This document shows positions 31,294 through 32,015 of a stretch of DNA of 32,015 bases, piece after piece. Position 1 is the first letter of the stretch. Every line of letters begins with the position of its first letter. This DNA is from Choanephora cucurbitarum (taxonomy: Eukaryota > Mucoromycota > Mucoromycetes > Mucorales > Choanephoraceae): NCBI GenBank assembly GCA_025331435.1, contig JAIWNI010000180.1, positions 1-32,015 on the forward strand, in the 5' to 3' direction. Both the position numbers and the translations under genes were made by a program. The notes beneath the pieces were generated by a model. The model worked only from the letters and a program-made list of their open reading frames with translations. It made no database searches and was not told where the DNA came from.

Positions 31294-32015
31294 TCACTTT
31301 ATCTTCGATAAAACTGTTTTTTCTGAGAAAGGTGTTCCTTGACGAATGAACGCCCAGTGGGACACCCATATAGCGCGAAGGGTAGCAGCACAGAGAAGGC
31401 GGAAAGGCGTAGAGGGAACATAGTCCGGGGTCCAAAGGGTCCACAGAGCAGAGACGAGGTGATCAGACTGAAACTCCAAATAGGGGAAATGGGTGCGCAG
31501 TACTAGTTTCCATAGGAGCATTTTGGCTGGACACTTGACCAGCAGGTGCTCGGTTGACTCTGAAGGTGCTGCACAAAAAGAGCAGGCTGCATCAACCTCT
31601 GGGCAAAAGAGGGCAATTGACTTTTGACAATGAATTTTGTTATAGAGAACTCGGAACCAGAGAGACCGACATTCGGGGAGCATGGGAGTGGACCAGAAGG
31701 ACTTCCAGCAGTCTGTCGAGACAGGGCTCTCTGTAGCTGGGAGGGTGGTTGTTGCGAGAGAAGATCGAAATCCTTTGTTTGAGAAATCATACCAGAACGG
31801 AGCAGACTGATAGAGATTCTCAAATGGTGCAAAGTCGATGGGTTCACAAGGGTCAGGAGGGACAGCCAGAATGGCTTCCAGTAGACGTGGTACCATTTGG
31901 ATCGTATTGGAGAGTAAATCACGGCGAAGTTTGCCACTCAAGATGCGAAAGGGTGGGTCATCCGTAGGGTGAAGTGGGCGAAAGCAACGACGCTGCGTAT
32001 CAACCTTGAAGAAGT
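31294..32015 (-). CDS. LINE reverse transcriptase ORF, 3' end (partial)
   Basis: C-terminal end of a non-LTR retrotransposon polyprotein. The frame is open from the window edge (32015) to TGA at 31294, about 240 codons, so the gene begins outside. The recognisable part is the zf-RVT region: FWSTPMLPECRSLWFRVLYN and IHCQKSIALFCPE, then a CCHC-type finger (CSFCAAPSESTEHLLVKC, about 31531-31584), then LLWKLVLRTHFPYLEF. The reverse transcriptase and endonuclease domains would lie to the right. There are no stops or frameshifts, and the sequence is visibly richer in G and C than the AT-rich DNA to its left, which suggests a recent insertion. Its clade cannot be fixed from this part. Confidence 0.8.
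   Translation of the reverse strand, partial: FFKVDTQRRCFRPLHPTDDPPFRILSGKLRRDLLSNTIQMVPRLLEAILAVPPDPCEPIDFAPFENLYQSAPFWYDFSNKGFRSSLATTTLPATESPVSTDCWKSFWSTPMLPECRSLWFRVLYNKIHCQKSIALFCPEVDAACSFCAAPSESTEHLLVKCPAKMLLWKLVLRTHFPYLEFQSDHLVSALWTLWTPDYVPSTPFRLLCAATLRAIWVSHWAFIRQGTPFSEKTVLSKIK

Overview
The window looks like a transposon-rich, gene-poor stretch of a filamentous fungal genome, most likely a Mucoromycota (Mucorales-type) species. This is inferred from the AT-rich background, spliceosomal introns of about 50-60 bp with GTA-type donors and CTAAC/CTAAT branch sites, and the mix of elements: a MULE with a SWIM finger, Tc1/pogo MITEs, a Tnp2-like transposase, a Helitron and a LINE. No housekeeping gene, rRNA or tRNA was recognised.

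Left part (1-4.7 kb): three small genes of unknown family. Family A (1099-1699, minus) is broken. Family B (2093-2857, minus) looks like an OB-fold protein, has two clean introns and one in-frame TAG. Family C (3549-3964, plus) is an intact two-exon gene. A lysine-rich ORF (4129-4641, minus) follows. From 4.8 to 7.9 kb there is one truncated and one long copy of a dispersed repeat, then purine-rich DNA without a recognised gene. From 8.2 to 11.1 kb lies a decayed Tnp2/EnSpm-like transposase (minus), apparently split by an LTR-like insertion.

Centre (12-18.5 kb): a heavily mutated coiled-coil gene, then a decayed gene with a PD-(D/E)XK-like motif. The second gene was hit by a complete 2.47-kb Mutator-like element (13701-16172) with near-perfect TIRs, a 9-bp target duplication and an intact 697-aa transposase. 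It was hit again by a 235-bp Tc1/mariner MITE (17568-17802). In silico removal of either insertion rejoins the host frame exactly. A pogo-like MITE lies just downstream. From 18.5 to 22.7 kb there is only the second copy of the dispersed repeat.

Right part (22.7-32 kb): a decayed Helitron Rep/helicase gene (minus, 26406 to 22710), followed by a second set of the A, B and C families (A 26586-27703 plus, B 28395-29242 plus, C 29382-29645 minus), all broken. A second Tc1 MITE sits between a TATA-like box and the B start codon. Next come another decayed ORF, a 13-unit array of a (G/A)ATA(A/G)TGTTC motif (30453-30806), AT-rich DNA, and the 3' end of a LINE ORF running off the right edge.

The least expected observation is that the same three gene families (A, B, C) occur together twice in 32 kb. 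B shares an intron at the same place and phase in both copies, and one set abuts a Helitron replicase. This suggests a transposable accessory module, possibly supplying single-strand DNA binding to a rolling-circle element. That function is inference.
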